Source: an uncultured Monoglobus sp. (GTDB lineage: Bacteria; Bacillota; Clostridia; Monoglobales; Monoglobaceae). Taken from it: a stretch of 60,921 nucleotides of DNA. The notes beneath the pieces are model-generated. The model was not told the DNA's origin and ran no database searches. It worked only from the letters and a program-made list of their open reading frames with translations. This document shows, in pieces, positions 33,567-42,379 of the stretch. Within the stretch, counting starts at the first letter, position 1; the number at the start of each line of letters is the position of its first letter. The stretch covers positions 1 through 60,921 of the forward strand of contig CANRHV010000010.1 of NCBI GenBank assembly GCA_947630505.1. The letters run 5' to 3'. The position numbers and the translations under genes are program-made.

Positions 33567-34763
33567 TTATCTGTCTTTTCTGCGCAGGAACACCGGAACG
33601 TCTATTCCGTCGTCCTCGCCGACCTTGCTGAACAGGTTGGATGAGGGAGGCGTATTGAACGACGGCCTCTGCTGCATAAACGACGGCGTCTGCTGCTGAG
33701 GCGCCGACTGCTGGGCCTGGGTCTGATTATTGCTGTTGTTCATGTTGAACTGGTTTAAAAAGCTTGAGAAAGGATTGGCTTCCTCCTGCTTTTCCTGCTG
33801 TCCGGGAATGTTGCCCTTAAAGCCTGTGGCGATGACCGTGATCGAGATCTCGTCACCCATATTCTCGTCGATGATCGCGCCGATAATGATGTTGGCGTCC
33901 GCGTCGGCGGCCTCCTGTACCAGCTCGGCTGCGGTCTTGACCTCAAGGATACCCAGATCGGCGCCGCCCGTAACGTTCAGGATAACGCCCTTCGCGCCTT
34001 CGATCGTCGTCTCAAGCAGCGGGCTATGTATGGCTTTCTTGGCTGCTTCCTCGGCTCTGTTCTCGCCGGTGGCGCTGCCGATGCCCATATGGGCAAAGCC
34101 GGTGTCTTTCATTATAGTCTTTATGTCCGCGAAGTCCAGACTGATGAGGCCGGGTCTTGAGATCAGGTCCGAAATACCCTGAACGCCCTGTCTCAAAATA
34201 TCATCGGCCATTCTGAACGACTCGGTCAGAGGAGTTCTGTTCTCGGCGACCTCCAGAAGCTTGTCGTTGGGTATAACAACAAGCGTGTCCACCGCGCCCA
34301 TCAGGTTGGTGATTCCGATGTCGCTGTTCTTCTGGCGGGTCTTGCCCTCGAACCAGAAAGGCTTGGTAACGATACCGACCGTGAGTATGCCCTCGTCCTT
34401 GGCGATCTTCGCCACAATGGGAGCCGCGCCGGTACCCGTTCCGCCGCCCATGCCCGCGGTAACAAAAACCATGTCCGCGCCCTGAACGGCTTTCTTGATA
34501 TCCTCAACGCTTTCCTCGGCGGCCTTCTGTCCAACCTCGGGAACGGCACCCGCGCCGAGACCCTTTGTGACCTTCTCGCCTATCTGTATTTTCTGAGAAG
34601 CCTGCGAAAGCGTGAGATCCTGCTTGTCCGTGTTAACGGCGACAAATTCGACGCACTTTACCTGAGCTTCGATCATTCTGTTTACGGCGTTATTACCTCC
34701 GCCGCCGACACCGATTACCTTTATTTTGGCGGGGTTTGTTGATTCCGTATCAAACTGAAACAC
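33567..34763 (-). CDS. ftsZ: Cell division protein FtsZ
   Basis: Tubulin-like GTPase forming the division ring. 398 residues: [12 protein letters not shown] loop, tubulin signature GGGTGTG (106-112), 'NTDKQDL', 'FADIKTIM' T7-type region, and a Gln/Asn-rich variable linker ending in a basic C-terminal peptide ([15 protein letters not shown]) typical for FtsA/SepF binding. The GTG at 34763 is chosen because AGAGGAGG lies right before it; upstream in-frame TTG codons include that site. Transcribed alone, without ftsA or ftsQ nearby. Confidence 0.96.
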   Translation of the reverse strand: MFQFDTESTNPAKIKVIGVGGGGNNAVNRMIEAQVKCVEFVAVNTDKQDLTLSQASQKIQIGEKVTKGLGAGAVPEVGQKAAEESVEDIKKAVQGADMVFVTAGMGGGTGTGAAPIVAKIAKDEGILTVGIVTKPFWFEGKTRQKNSDIGITNLMGAVDTLVVIPNDKLLEVAENRTPLTESFRMADDILRQGVQGISDLISRPGLISLDFADIKTIMKDTGFAHMGIGSATGENRAEEAAKKAIHSPLLETTIEGAKGVILNVTGGADLGILEVKTAAELVQEAADADANIIIGAIIDENMGDEISITVIATGFKGNIPGQQEKQEEANPFSSFLNQFNMNNSNNQTQAQQSAPQQQTPSFMQQRPSFNTPPSSNLFSKVGEDDGIDVPVFLRRKDR

Positions 34764-34815
34764 TTTATTTCCTCCTCTGCTTGCTATCAATCGCAATTAT
34801 ACTCTTATAAAATAC

Positions 34816-34843
34816 ATTATACCACGAAAATAAAATTTGTAAA
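34816..34843 (-). promoter_or_regulatory. Extended -10 promoter of ftsZ
   Basis: Minus strand TTTACA (34843-34838), 16-bp spacer, TGG-TATAAT (34821-34816), about 50 bp before the GTG start. Confidence 0.7.
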
Positions 34844-34987
34844 TAGAAAAACCGAAAGTTTCTTAAAAAATATTACGGCATTGTAACAAAAGTAATAAAA
34901 AACACAAAATTTCTGTAATACTCTTGTAAAATTTGACAAGACATTATTTTACAAAAATTTGCGAGACAGTAATTTAAGCCGCCTGTT

Positions 34988-35248
34988 TGCCTCGCCCGCC
35001 TTTAGGAGGGAGAGGTGCCCGCTTTGCGGGCGGAGAGGGAGGCGAACCGAAGGGTGCCCGTCAGCCTCGCCCCTTGGGGAGAGGTGGATTTCCGCCGGCG
35101 GCGTAAAGACGGAGAGGGGTTAACATAGGTACTAGGGATTAGTAACTAGGGACTAGGAGTGAAAAAAATCACTGTGAGATATTCCTAGTCTCTACGTTGA
35201 CCCCTCTCAGTCGCCTTCGGCGCCAGCTCTCCCCAAGGGGCGAGCCTT
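34988..35248. repeat. Composite palindromic repeat cluster
   Basis: A variant element (34988-35043: CCTCGCCCGCCTTTAGGAGGG..., with stem GCCCGC/GCGGGC) is followed by a full composite: CCTCGCCCCTTGGGGAGAGG half, GGTACTAGGGATTAGTAACT spacer, AT-rich centre, inverted TCCTAGTCTCTACGTTGA and an inverted half ending CTCCCCAAGGGGCGAGCC. The rest of the 34764-35588 gap is AT-rich; 35249-35367 shows nothing clear. Confidence 0.85.
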
Positions 35249-35367
35249 ACCTTGCGTTCGCGGGAATATGCGAATGATTTTTGTCAAATCATCTACGCGT
35301 AAGCACTATTCGCTAATTACTAATCACTACGTTGCTAATCCCATCGTTTTTATTTTCTAAATAATAC

Positions 35368-35396
35368 TTGCTATTTTTTATGTTATATGCTATATT
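35368..35396 (+). promoter_or_regulatory. Extended -10 promoter of the LRR leader RNA
   Basis: TTGCTA (35368-35373), 17-bp spacer, TGC-TATATT (35391-35396). Transcription would begin near 35402, at the base of the long hairpin described next. Confidence 0.65.
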
Positions 35397-35401
35397 AAAT
35401 G

Positions 35402-35566
35402 TGCCACGTATTTTAATATTTTAATTTATCACGTTTGCGCTTGCAAAAAGCGCACGCTTTGATTGTTATACCGTGATAAATTAAAATGTATGGCAAAAAT
35501 GCGTGGCAGCATAAATCAAGGCTGCGTTTTTCATGCGTAGCTTTGATGAAAAGCTACGCATTTTTA
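35402..35566 (+). ncRNA. Structured leader or small RNA ending in a terminator
   Basis: From the predicted start site: outer stem TGCCACG/CGTGGCA (35402-35408 with 35502-35508), inner perfect 15-bp stem (35419-35433 with 35472-35486) and apical TGCGC/GCGCA. Then an intrinsic terminator ATGCGTAGCTTT/AAAGCTACGCAT (35533-35544 with 35550-35561) with T tail. AAAAATGCGT (35495-35504) is perfectly complementary to ACGCATTTTT (35556-35565), so it could act as an antiterminator. It resembles no riboswitch class I recognise. Confidence 0.5.
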
Positions 35567-35588
35567 TATTTTATTGAGGTATTATGTT

Positions 35589-37319
35589 ATGAAAAGAATT
35601 TTAAGTTTACTTTTGGCGCTCACGGTGATGTCAACAATAATTTTTGTGTCGACCGCGGCAAATGCTGCGACAGACGGTGATTTGACTTATGAAAATTTTG
35701 GTGATCATATTGTAATCACAGGTTGTAATGAATCGGCTGTATCGGTTGATATCCCCGAAGAAATAGACGGCCTGCCTGTCACCTTTATAGAGAATTGGGC
35801 GTTTTCCGGTTGCAACAGTTTAACAAGCGTAAATATCCCGTTTGGCGTGACAAGCATCGGTTATAGTGCGTTTAGCGTTTGCGAAAGCTTAACAAGCATA
35901 AATATCCCGGACAGCGTGACAAGCATCGGAGGAAACGCATTTTATGGGTGCAGCGGCTTAACAAGCATAAATATCCCGGATGGCTTGACCTTCATCGGGG
36001 AAAGTACGTTTTTCGGCTGTAGCGCCTTAGCAAGTATAGATATTCCGTCCGGTGTGATAGGCATTGGCAATGAGGCGTTCTCCCGTTGCAGCAGCTTAAC
36101 AAGCATAAATATTTCGTCCGGTGTTACAAGTATCGGCAGTAGAGCGTTTAACGGTTGTCACAGCTTAACAAGCATAAATATCCCATCCAGTGTTACAAGT
36201 GTCGACAGTAGAGCATTTTCCTTTTGCGGCAGGCTCAATATAGAAGTATCACCACAGAATAACGCTTATACATCGGTTGACGGAATATTGTTCAGCAAAG
36301 ACAAAACGCAAATTTCGGCATACGCAAAAGATGAAATTCAGCCTGATTATACAATCCCGTCCGGCGTGACAAGCATTAGAGCATTTGGCGGTTGCGAAAA
36401 ATTAACAAGCATAAATATTCCGGACAGCGTGACAAGCATTGGCGATGATGCGTTTTGGAATTGCTACAGCTTAACAAACATAAATATCCCGTCCGGCGTG
36501 ACAAGCATCGGTCACGGTGCGTTTTACGGTTGCGAAAGCTTAACAAGCATAAATATCCCGTCCGGCGTGACAAGCATCAGCGATTATGCGTTTTACGGTT
36601 GCTACAGCTTAACAAACATAAATATCCCGTCCGGCGTGACATTCATCGGCGATTTTGCGTTTTCCGGTTGTGAAAACTTAACAAGCATAAATATTCCGTC
36701 CGGCGTGACAAGAATTGATTATGAGACGTTTTCCGGTTGCAAAAGCTTAACAAGCATAAATATTCCGTCCGGTGTGACAAGTATCCTTGTTATGGCGTTT
36801 AGCAATTGTGCCAGCTTAACAGATGTATATTACGGCGGAAGCGAGGAACAGTGGAACAGCATTAATATAGCCTGGGGCAACGAACGTTTAACCAATGCCA
36901 ATTTTCACTACAACTCACCTATGCCGAGCGAGGCAACGCCTACGCCGGAGCCGATACCTACGCCCACGCAAAAACCGGCTCCTGTGCCAACGCCGGAGCC
37001 GATACCTACGCCTACGCAAGAGCCGTCTTCCACGCCTGCGCCTGAGCCGACGGACGAGCCGGGCGCGTCTTCGGTTGAGATCAGCGAGGTTACGGATCAC
37101 TCCGTGACGGTAAAAGTCGGTAATTGTGATGATGCCGAAGCGCGGGTCATTTTGGCTATATATAATAAAAACGGCGCGCTTATCGAAATGCAGAATAATA
37201 ATTCCGGTGAGGCAACGTTTTTGAGCGAGAATTTGCGAAACGCGAATATAAAAGTAATGCTGTGGAGCGGCATGGACGACATAAAGCCCTTGGCGGAGAC
37301 CGCGGAGCTTAATTTGTAA
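35589..37319 (+). CDS. Secreted BspA-type leucine-rich-repeat protein
   Basis: 576 residues. Signal peptide 1-27 (ends ANA). About 14 LRR_5/TpLRR repeats of 23 residues (roughly 58-415), consensus LTSINIPSGVTSIGxxAFxGCxS, split by a short non-repeat insert at about 215-255. A Pro/Thr linker (about 445-490) leads to an ~80-residue C-terminal beta domain ending in 'KVMLWSGMDDIKPLAE', also found in the next two proteins. The coding repeats are 69-bp near-identical units, prone to recombination. ATG 35589 has GAGGT (35576-35580). Likely a surface adhesin or binding protein. Confidence 0.85.
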   Translation: MKRILSLLLALTVMSTIIFVSTAANAATDGDLTYENFGDHIVITGCNESAVSVDIPEEIDGLPVTFIENWAFSGCNSLTSVNIPFGVTSIGYSAFSVCESLTSINIPDSVTSIGGNAFYGCSGLTSINIPDGLTFIGESTFFGCSALASIDIPSGVIGIGNEAFSRCSSLTSINISSGVTSIGSRAFNGCHSLTSINIPSSVTSVDSRAFSFCGRLNIEVSPQNNAYTSVDGILFSKDKTQISAYAKDEIQPDYTIPSGVTSIRAFGGCEKLTSINIPDSVTSIGDDAFWNCYSLTNINIPSGVTSIGHGAFYGCESLTSINIPSGVTSISDYAFYGCYSLTNINIPSGVTFIGDFAFSGCENLTSINIPSGVTRIDYETFSGCKSLTSINIPSGVTSILVMAFSNCASLTDVYYGGSEEQWNSINIAWGNERLTNANFHYNSPMPSEATPTPEPIPTPTQKPAPVPTPEPIPTPTQEPSSTPAPEPTDEPGASSVEISEVTDHSVTVKVGNCDDAEARVILAIYNKNGALIEMQNNNSGEATFLSENLRNANIKVMLWSGMDDIKPLAETAELNL

Positions 37320-37383
37320 AAATATTATATTCCCGATTAAATCCGGCTTTCGCGGCGGATCGTCTGATTTTTCTTATTATTTA

Positions 37384-37412
37384 TTGACAAATATATCATT
37401 CTATGATATATT
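37384..37412 (+). promoter_or_regulatory. Extended -10 promoter of the first zinc-module paralogue
   Basis: TTGACA (37384-37389), 17-bp spacer, TGA-TATATT (37407-37412). It matches the promoter at 40323-40351 in sequence and spacing; both are preceded by CGCGGCGGAT(C/T)GTCT. Confidence 0.75.
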
Positions 37413-37465
37413 GGTTTTATTAAATCTATATAAAATTTATTGTTGATTTACGGGAAGTGATTGTC

Positions 37466-40156
37466 TTGAAAGTAATATATCGCGTTATTTGTTTGGCTGC
37501 GCTCGCGGCAGTTATTTTGAGCGCCGTTCCCGCGGCAGCGGCGTCCGGAACTCTTGTCGCGGAGCCCGTGGACCTTTCGAGTGACCGCTACGAGGTCGGC
37601 GCCGACAGCGTGTATATCCAGAGCTTTGAGGAATGGACCGGCGGGGAATTCTCGGGCAAGGCCGACGAGTTTGATGTTGTCAAAGAGTATATCGACTTTC
37701 TTGTCTCGGGCGGCATGAATCTTAAAAGCGCCGGCTCAAACGATTTGAAATATTACAGCGACAAGATATCAAGCGCATGGGTCTTTGACTACACCGGCAA
37801 TGTCGAGGTCAACGGCACGTTCAAGCTCGAAAACAGCTCTATCGCGAGCAGAAGCCACGACGTGTCGATATATGTGATGCGCGAGTCGGGCAGTATGTCG
37901 TTTGACATGCAGGTCGCTCCTCCGCTAAAAATGGCGGATTTGGGATATCGAAAAGGCTCCGCGGAAAGAAAGACGGTGACCCCGCCGGGAGAGTCGTCGC
38001 AGTCGGGACTTTATCGCTTTGCGGACGGAAGCTTTGAGACATCCGACGGAAAGCTGAAAACAAACTGCGGCGAAACGGTTGTGCGTAAAAACGGCGTCTT
38101 GTCCGCCGCGGACGCGGAATATTCATTCGCCGAAAACGCGAACATGTTGATTGAAATAAAAAACTATTCCGGACAGGACGGTATTCTTCTGACGCTGCCC
38201 CACAACAGCGTGGAGGGCGGAGAGATATATTCGTGTCCCGATTTGCGGCAGAGCAAAGAGTCGGCCGACCCCGAGACCGAGAACGGGACGCAGGTGTTTT
38301 TCAAATCGGACGACGGAGTTTGGCGCAGACCGCTCACCGTGGGCGGATATGTCAGAGATGTCTGCCTGAGAATTATGTATTATAACCCCGATGACGCTAT
38401 TGTGTTTTACATAGGCGCCGAAATGACGGACGGAACAGTGGTCGAGGCGCTGTGCGCCGAGGATATGCAGGCGGAGACGCCTTATACCGTGACCGGCATA
38501 GAATGCTCGGGCGGGAACACGGTAAAAGTGTCGTATGTAAAAAAGAACGGCGCGCCCGAAAAAGCCGTGCTTTACGCGGTGAGCTACTCCGATTTCGGAG
38601 CGGGAGCCGTGAAGGATATAAAAAGCGCAAAGATCGACGGCAGCGGCCTTCAGAGCCTGAGCTTCGGCGCCGCGCCGACCGGCGCGATCAAGGCGTTTAT
38701 CTGGGAGGACTCAAGCGCGTTAAAACCGCTGAGTAACGTCAAAAGGGTCGGAAACAGCGCCTATGACATAAACTCGTATCCCGAAAGCTCGAGAAAAACT
38801 CTGCTCGCTCCCGACCCGCCGAATATCAACAAGTATGACATATCGAGGGACACGCTGTATTATCAGTCTTTTGCCGGCTATCAGAACGATAATATGGTGT
38901 GCGGGGAATCATCGGATAATGATACCTACTATTCTCGAGGCTTCAGCGGCAGCGATGAAGATGTGAAAATATTCGAAAGCTATGTTGAAATGCTCTGCTC
39001 CGCCGATTCAAAATTTACCGTCGCGGACGAATACGAATTTTCGACCGGTTTTGACTACGGCTGTCATGAGTATCTTTTGAAATACAACGGAACGCAAACG
39101 GTCAACGGCGATCTGGGGTTCGCCATAGGCGAATCCGAAAAAAAGGGCGATATTTTAATATATTATACTCTTGATTATGACACTTTCAAGGTATCGATAA
39201 GAGTCGCGAAGCCGCTTGAGGCCGTCGATGCCGGAATCAGATACGGAAGCGAAAAATTTGACGGCAAGGCCGCCGGCCCCTCGCTGTATTCCGGGCTCAT
39301 TCAAATGCCCGACGGCAGGTACGCGACCGGAGACGGCAGGTTCAGCGTGTCGAAGGGCGAGGCGTCAATACTTCGCGGCGGCGAATACGCGGCCGACGAC
39401 ACGAATTATTATATTACCATAAATGACCTTTACACAGAGGACGACTGCGAGCTTATGGAAATTGTCGATTTTGTCAAAGATGATGACTTGACGTTTAAAT
39501 TCGCGGTAAACGGCTTAAAGACGGGCGATATATACACCCTCGACAATCAGGTCGTTCAAACCGGGGCGGAGCTCGGGACCGGCGAGTATGTGGGCACGCA
39601 GTGCGTCACCGCTTCGATCAACGGAAGCGAGCAAATTTCATTCGCCAATACCCGCGTTATGTACTACAAGCCCAACGATACGGCGGTGTTCTATTTTTAC
39701 ATCGACACGGGCAGAACGCCCGAGATCATCGAGGGCCTGGCCGCGGTCGATCTCGATGTGGAGCCCGACACGGTTCTGCGGATAATTCTTGAAACCCAGG
39801 GCGGCGGCCTGCGCTGCGCTTTTGACAAGGACAGCTTCAATGGCGTGTGCAAATATTGCGAAAACGGATATACCCCGGACGGCAGAGAGTGCCAGATCTG
39901 CAACGGGACCTCCGTGTGCGTCGCCTGCGGCGGCGACGGATATTATGTCGACGAGCTTCCCGGCGGCGGAGGCCAAATACCCGAAGAAGACAAAGGCAGA
40001 GAATGTTATATCTGCGGTGGCAGCGGCAGATGCGGAAAATGCGGCGGCAGCGGAAAAAGGGATGTATACGGCTTTGATAGGCCTCAGCCCTGCATGTATT
40101 GCAACGGCACAGGCAAGTGCCGATCTTGCGGCGGCGACGGAATATTGTATAACTGA
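37466..40156 (+). CDS. Large secreted protein with repeated domains and DnaJ-like zinc modules
   Basis: 896 residues, no known family for the main domains. Signal peptide 1-28. Two related unknown domains (about 45-310 and 460-775) both contain 'YxQSF...', '...YRF/YSGLIQMPDGRYxTGDGRF' and 'RVMYYxPNDxxVFYF/YI'; between them lies the beta domain ending 'KAFIWEDSSALKPLS'. The C-terminal ~100 residues carry CxxCxGxG-type zinc modules (CKYCENG, CQICNGT, CVACGGDG, CYICGGSG, CGKCGGSG, CMYCNGTG, CRSCGGDG) like the DnaJ zinc domain, unusual for an exported protein. TTG 37466 with GGGAAG upstream is chosen by comparison with the paralogue. Confidence 0.75.
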   Translation: MKVIYRVICLAALAAVILSAVPAAAASGTLVAEPVDLSSDRYEVGADSVYIQSFEEWTGGEFSGKADEFDVVKEYIDFLVSGGMNLKSAGSNDLKYYSDKISSAWVFDYTGNVEVNGTFKLENSSIASRSHDVSIYVMRESGSMSFDMQVAPPLKMADLGYRKGSAERKTVTPPGESSQSGLYRFADGSFETSDGKLKTNCGETVVRKNGVLSAADAEYSFAENANMLIEIKNYSGQDGILLTLPHNSVEGGEIYSCPDLRQSKESADPETENGTQVFFKSDDGVWRRPLTVGGYVRDVCLRIMYYNPDDAIVFYIGAEMTDGTVVEALCAEDMQAETPYTVTGIECSGGNTVKVSYVKKNGAPEKAVLYAVSYSDFGAGAVKDIKSAKIDGSGLQSLSFGAAPTGAIKAFIWEDSSALKPLSNVKRVGNSAYDINSYPESSRKTLLAPDPPNINKYDISRDTLYYQSFAGYQNDNMVCGESSDNDTYYSRGFSGSDEDVKIFESYVEMLCSADSKFTVADEYEFSTGFDYGCHEYLLKYNGTQTVNGDLGFAIGESEKKGDILIYYTLDYDTFKVSIRVAKPLEAVDAGIRYGSEKFDGKAAGPSLYSGLIQMPDGRYATGDGRFSVSKGEASILRGGEYAADDTNYYITINDLYTEDDCELMEIVDFVKDDDLTFKFAVNGLKTGDIYTLDNQVVQTGAELGTGEYVGTQCVTASINGSEQISFANTRVMYYKPNDTAVFYFYIDTGRTPEIIEGLAAVDLDVEPDTVLRIILETQGGGLRCAFDKDSFNGVCKYCENGYTPDGRECQICNGTSVCVACGGDGYYVDELPGGGGQIPEEDKGRECYICGGSGRCGKCGGSGKRDVYGFDRPQPCMYCNGTGKCRSCGGDGILYN

Positions 40157-40210
40157 GATAAACACGCCAAACCGTCAAAAATTGTTTTTTCGGTATTTTG
40201 AAAATAACTG

Positions 40211-40239
40211 TTCCCCGGTTTTGCCGGGGAATGTTTTTT
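40211..40239 (+). terminator. Intrinsic terminator after the first paralogue
   Basis: TTCCCCGG (40211-40218) pairs with CCGGGGAA (40224-40231), then TGTTTTTT. Confidence 0.88.
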
Positions 40240-40322
40240 ACATCCGCGCGAAACCGATTTTTGACCGTTGATCTTATAAATCGTTTTTCCGCGGCGGATT
40301 GTCTTGTTTTTCATATTTGATA

Positions 40323-40351
40323 TTGACAATAATATTATTTTATGATATATT
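40323..40351 (+). promoter_or_regulatory. Extended -10 promoter of the second paralogue
   Basis: TTGACA (40323-40328), 17-bp spacer, TGA-TATATT (40346-40351); a duplicate of the promoter at 37384-37412. Confidence 0.75.
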
Positions 40352-40404
40352 TGTTTTATTATTTTTATACAAAAATTATTGTTAATTTACGAGGAGTGAT
40401 CGAA

Positions 40405-42333
40405 TTGCGGAAAACAATAAACGGTATTATAAGTATTTTTATTATTACGTTTATGCTTGCGGGCACCGTTGCCGCGGGCGGGTCTGACTGCTATGCGGCT
40501 TCGGCGGACGCGGAGCCTGTGGATATTTCGAGCGATAAATATGAGATCGGCGCCGAGATGATGGACGGGGACACGGTTGAGGCATTGTGCGCCGCGGATA
40601 TGCAGCAAGGCCTGCCATATAAGATCACAAATATTGAATTCATCGACGTCGATACCTTAAACGTCGAATATACGGCTGAAACCGGCGCGCCATCAAACGC
40701 CGTGCTGTACGCGGTCGCTTATACGGATGTCGACAGCGGCGCCGTTTCCGAGATATTGAGCGAAAAAGTCAGCGGCAGCGGAACAGCGAGTCTGAATTTT
40801 AAAGCTCCTCCCGCGGGCGAGGTCAAGGCGTTCATCTGGGAGGATTCGGACGCCGTAAAACCTCTCAGCAATATGATGCGAACAAGCAACTTCGCCGAGT
40901 ATCCAGAAGGCTCGCGCACGCAGCTGTTGGCTCCCGAATCGCAGACCGATACAATAATTTATGACAACTCTAAAGACAGCTTGTATTATCAGTCATTCGC
41001 GGATTATCGAAACGGTTATCTGAAGTGTTATGATTTGGTAAAAAAAGACGCGTATTATCAAAGAGATTTTTCCGGACCGAGCGGATCGTTTAACACAGCC
41101 TTAGATATTTTGCAAAGCTATATCGACATGCTCTGCGCCGAAGATTCAAAGTTTATCAATGTGGGCGAGAGCCTTTATGATGATAAAAAAACCGGATATT
41201 ACGACCATGTGTACCTTCTCAGATACACCGGAACACAGGAGGCAAGCGGTAATCTCGATCCGTTTGGCAAAGAAATTTCGGAAAAAGGAGATATAGCGAT
41301 CCAATTTATTTCCCACAGCGCGGACGCGAGCATAAGAATAAGAGCGGCGTATCCGCTGGAGCCCGTTGATGTGGGGTTCAGATACGGAGACGAAAAGGTT
41401 TACGATCAACTCGAAGGTCCCTCGATATACTCCAGGCTGTATCAGATGCCGGACGGCAGATATGTTACCGGAGACGGCAGGCTGAGCGCGGCAAAGGGCG
41501 AGGCTTTGATATTTTGCGGAGACGAGAAAATAGCGTGCGACGCCGCGTACTCCATTTGTCTGCATGACCTGAGAGCGAATCAAACATACGAACGCCTGCA
41601 TATCAACGACTTCAAAAATGATGACGATTTGCAGTTTACTTTCGGGATAAACGGCTTGCGAACGGGAGATATATACACGATCGATAATCGGATATTCAAA
41701 ACCGGCAAGGAGCTCGGAACGGGAAAATATATAGAAAAAGATTGTGTTTCGGCAAATATAAACCAAAACGGAAAAGTCAAATTTTCCAACACCCGAGTTA
41801 TGTATTATAATCCCAACGATGTGGCCGTGGTCTATTTTTACATTGACACCGGCAGAACGCCCGAGATCATCGAGGGTTTGGCGGCTGTTGACCTTGAGGT
41901 GAAGCCGTACATAATGGTTAGTATAATTCTTGACACTCCCGGCGGCGGTCTGCACTGCCCGCTTTGCAAAAAAGGCCCCACCGTGTTCGACTGGTACAAC
42001 GGCACATGCGCCTACTGCACCGACGGATATACAGAGGACGGATTGGAGTGTCAGATATGCAACGGTACCGGAAAGTGCGCGGCCTGCGGAGGCGACGGGT
42101 ATTATGTCGACGAGCTTCCCGGATATGACCCCGGAGGCGGTTCCGGCGGCGAGGATGATCCGGGCGGAAGCGGCCCCAGGACCTGCAATTTCTGCGACGG
42201 TTCCGGCGGAAGAACCTGTCTTACCTGCGGCGGCACCGGAAAACTCAACGGACACGACTGTCCGAACTTTTCCTGCAACAACGGCAGAGTAGCCTGCGGA
42301 TACTGCGGCGGCGACGGAATATTGTATAACTGA
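40405..42333 (+). CDS. Shorter paralogue of the zinc-module secreted protein
   Basis: 642 residues. Signal peptide 1-33, then 'SSDKYEIGAEMMDGDTVEALCA', in which the N-terminal segment of the upstream protein is joined directly to the sequence that lies 272 residues further on there, so the first large domain is missing. The KPL-type beta domain, the second large domain and the DnaJ-like tail (CPLCKKG, CAYCTDG, CQICNGTG, CAACGGDG, CNFCDGSG, CLTCGGTG, CGYCGGDG) are kept. TTG 40405 has GAGGAG eight bases upstream. Function unknown; zinc binding by the cysteine modules is inferred. Confidence 0.75.
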   Translation: MRKTINGIISIFIITFMLAGTVAAGGSDCYAASADAEPVDISSDKYEIGAEMMDGDTVEALCAADMQQGLPYKITNIEFIDVDTLNVEYTAETGAPSNAVLYAVAYTDVDSGAVSEILSEKVSGSGTASLNFKAPPAGEVKAFIWEDSDAVKPLSNMMRTSNFAEYPEGSRTQLLAPESQTDTIIYDNSKDSLYYQSFADYRNGYLKCYDLVKKDAYYQRDFSGPSGSFNTALDILQSYIDMLCAEDSKFINVGESLYDDKKTGYYDHVYLLRYTGTQEASGNLDPFGKEISEKGDIAIQFISHSADASIRIRAAYPLEPVDVGFRYGDEKVYDQLEGPSIYSRLYQMPDGRYVTGDGRLSAAKGEALIFCGDEKIACDAAYSICLHDLRANQTYERLHINDFKNDDDLQFTFGINGLRTGDIYTIDNRIFKTGKELGTGKYIEKDCVSANINQNGKVKFSNTRVMYYNPNDVAVVYFYIDTGRTPEIIEGLAAVDLEVKPYIMVSIILDTPGGGLHCPLCKKGPTVFDWYNGTCAYCTDGYTEDGLECQICNGTGKCAACGGDGYYVDELPGYDPGGGSGGEDDPGGSGPRTCNFCDGSGGRTCLTCGGTGKLNGHDCPNFSCNNGRVACGYCGGDGILYN

Positions 42334-42346
42334 GATAAACGCTCAA

Positions 42347-42376
42347 AAGTCGGGAGGTTTTATATCCTCCCGACTT
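42347..42376. terminator. Bidirectional terminator between convergent genes
   Basis: AAGTCGGGAGG (42347-42357) pairs perfectly with CCTCCCGACTT (42366-42376), between the second paralogue and the D,D-carboxypeptidase gene. Confidence 0.82.
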
Positions 42377-42379
42377 ATC

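Noticed and set aside
35790-36835. Regular 69-bp repeats considered as a CRISPR-like array; likewise the 21-bp and 15-bp arrays at 16650 and 58790
   Set aside because: They are in frame inside protein genes, have no unique spacers, and encode LRR or Pro/Thr-linker repeats.
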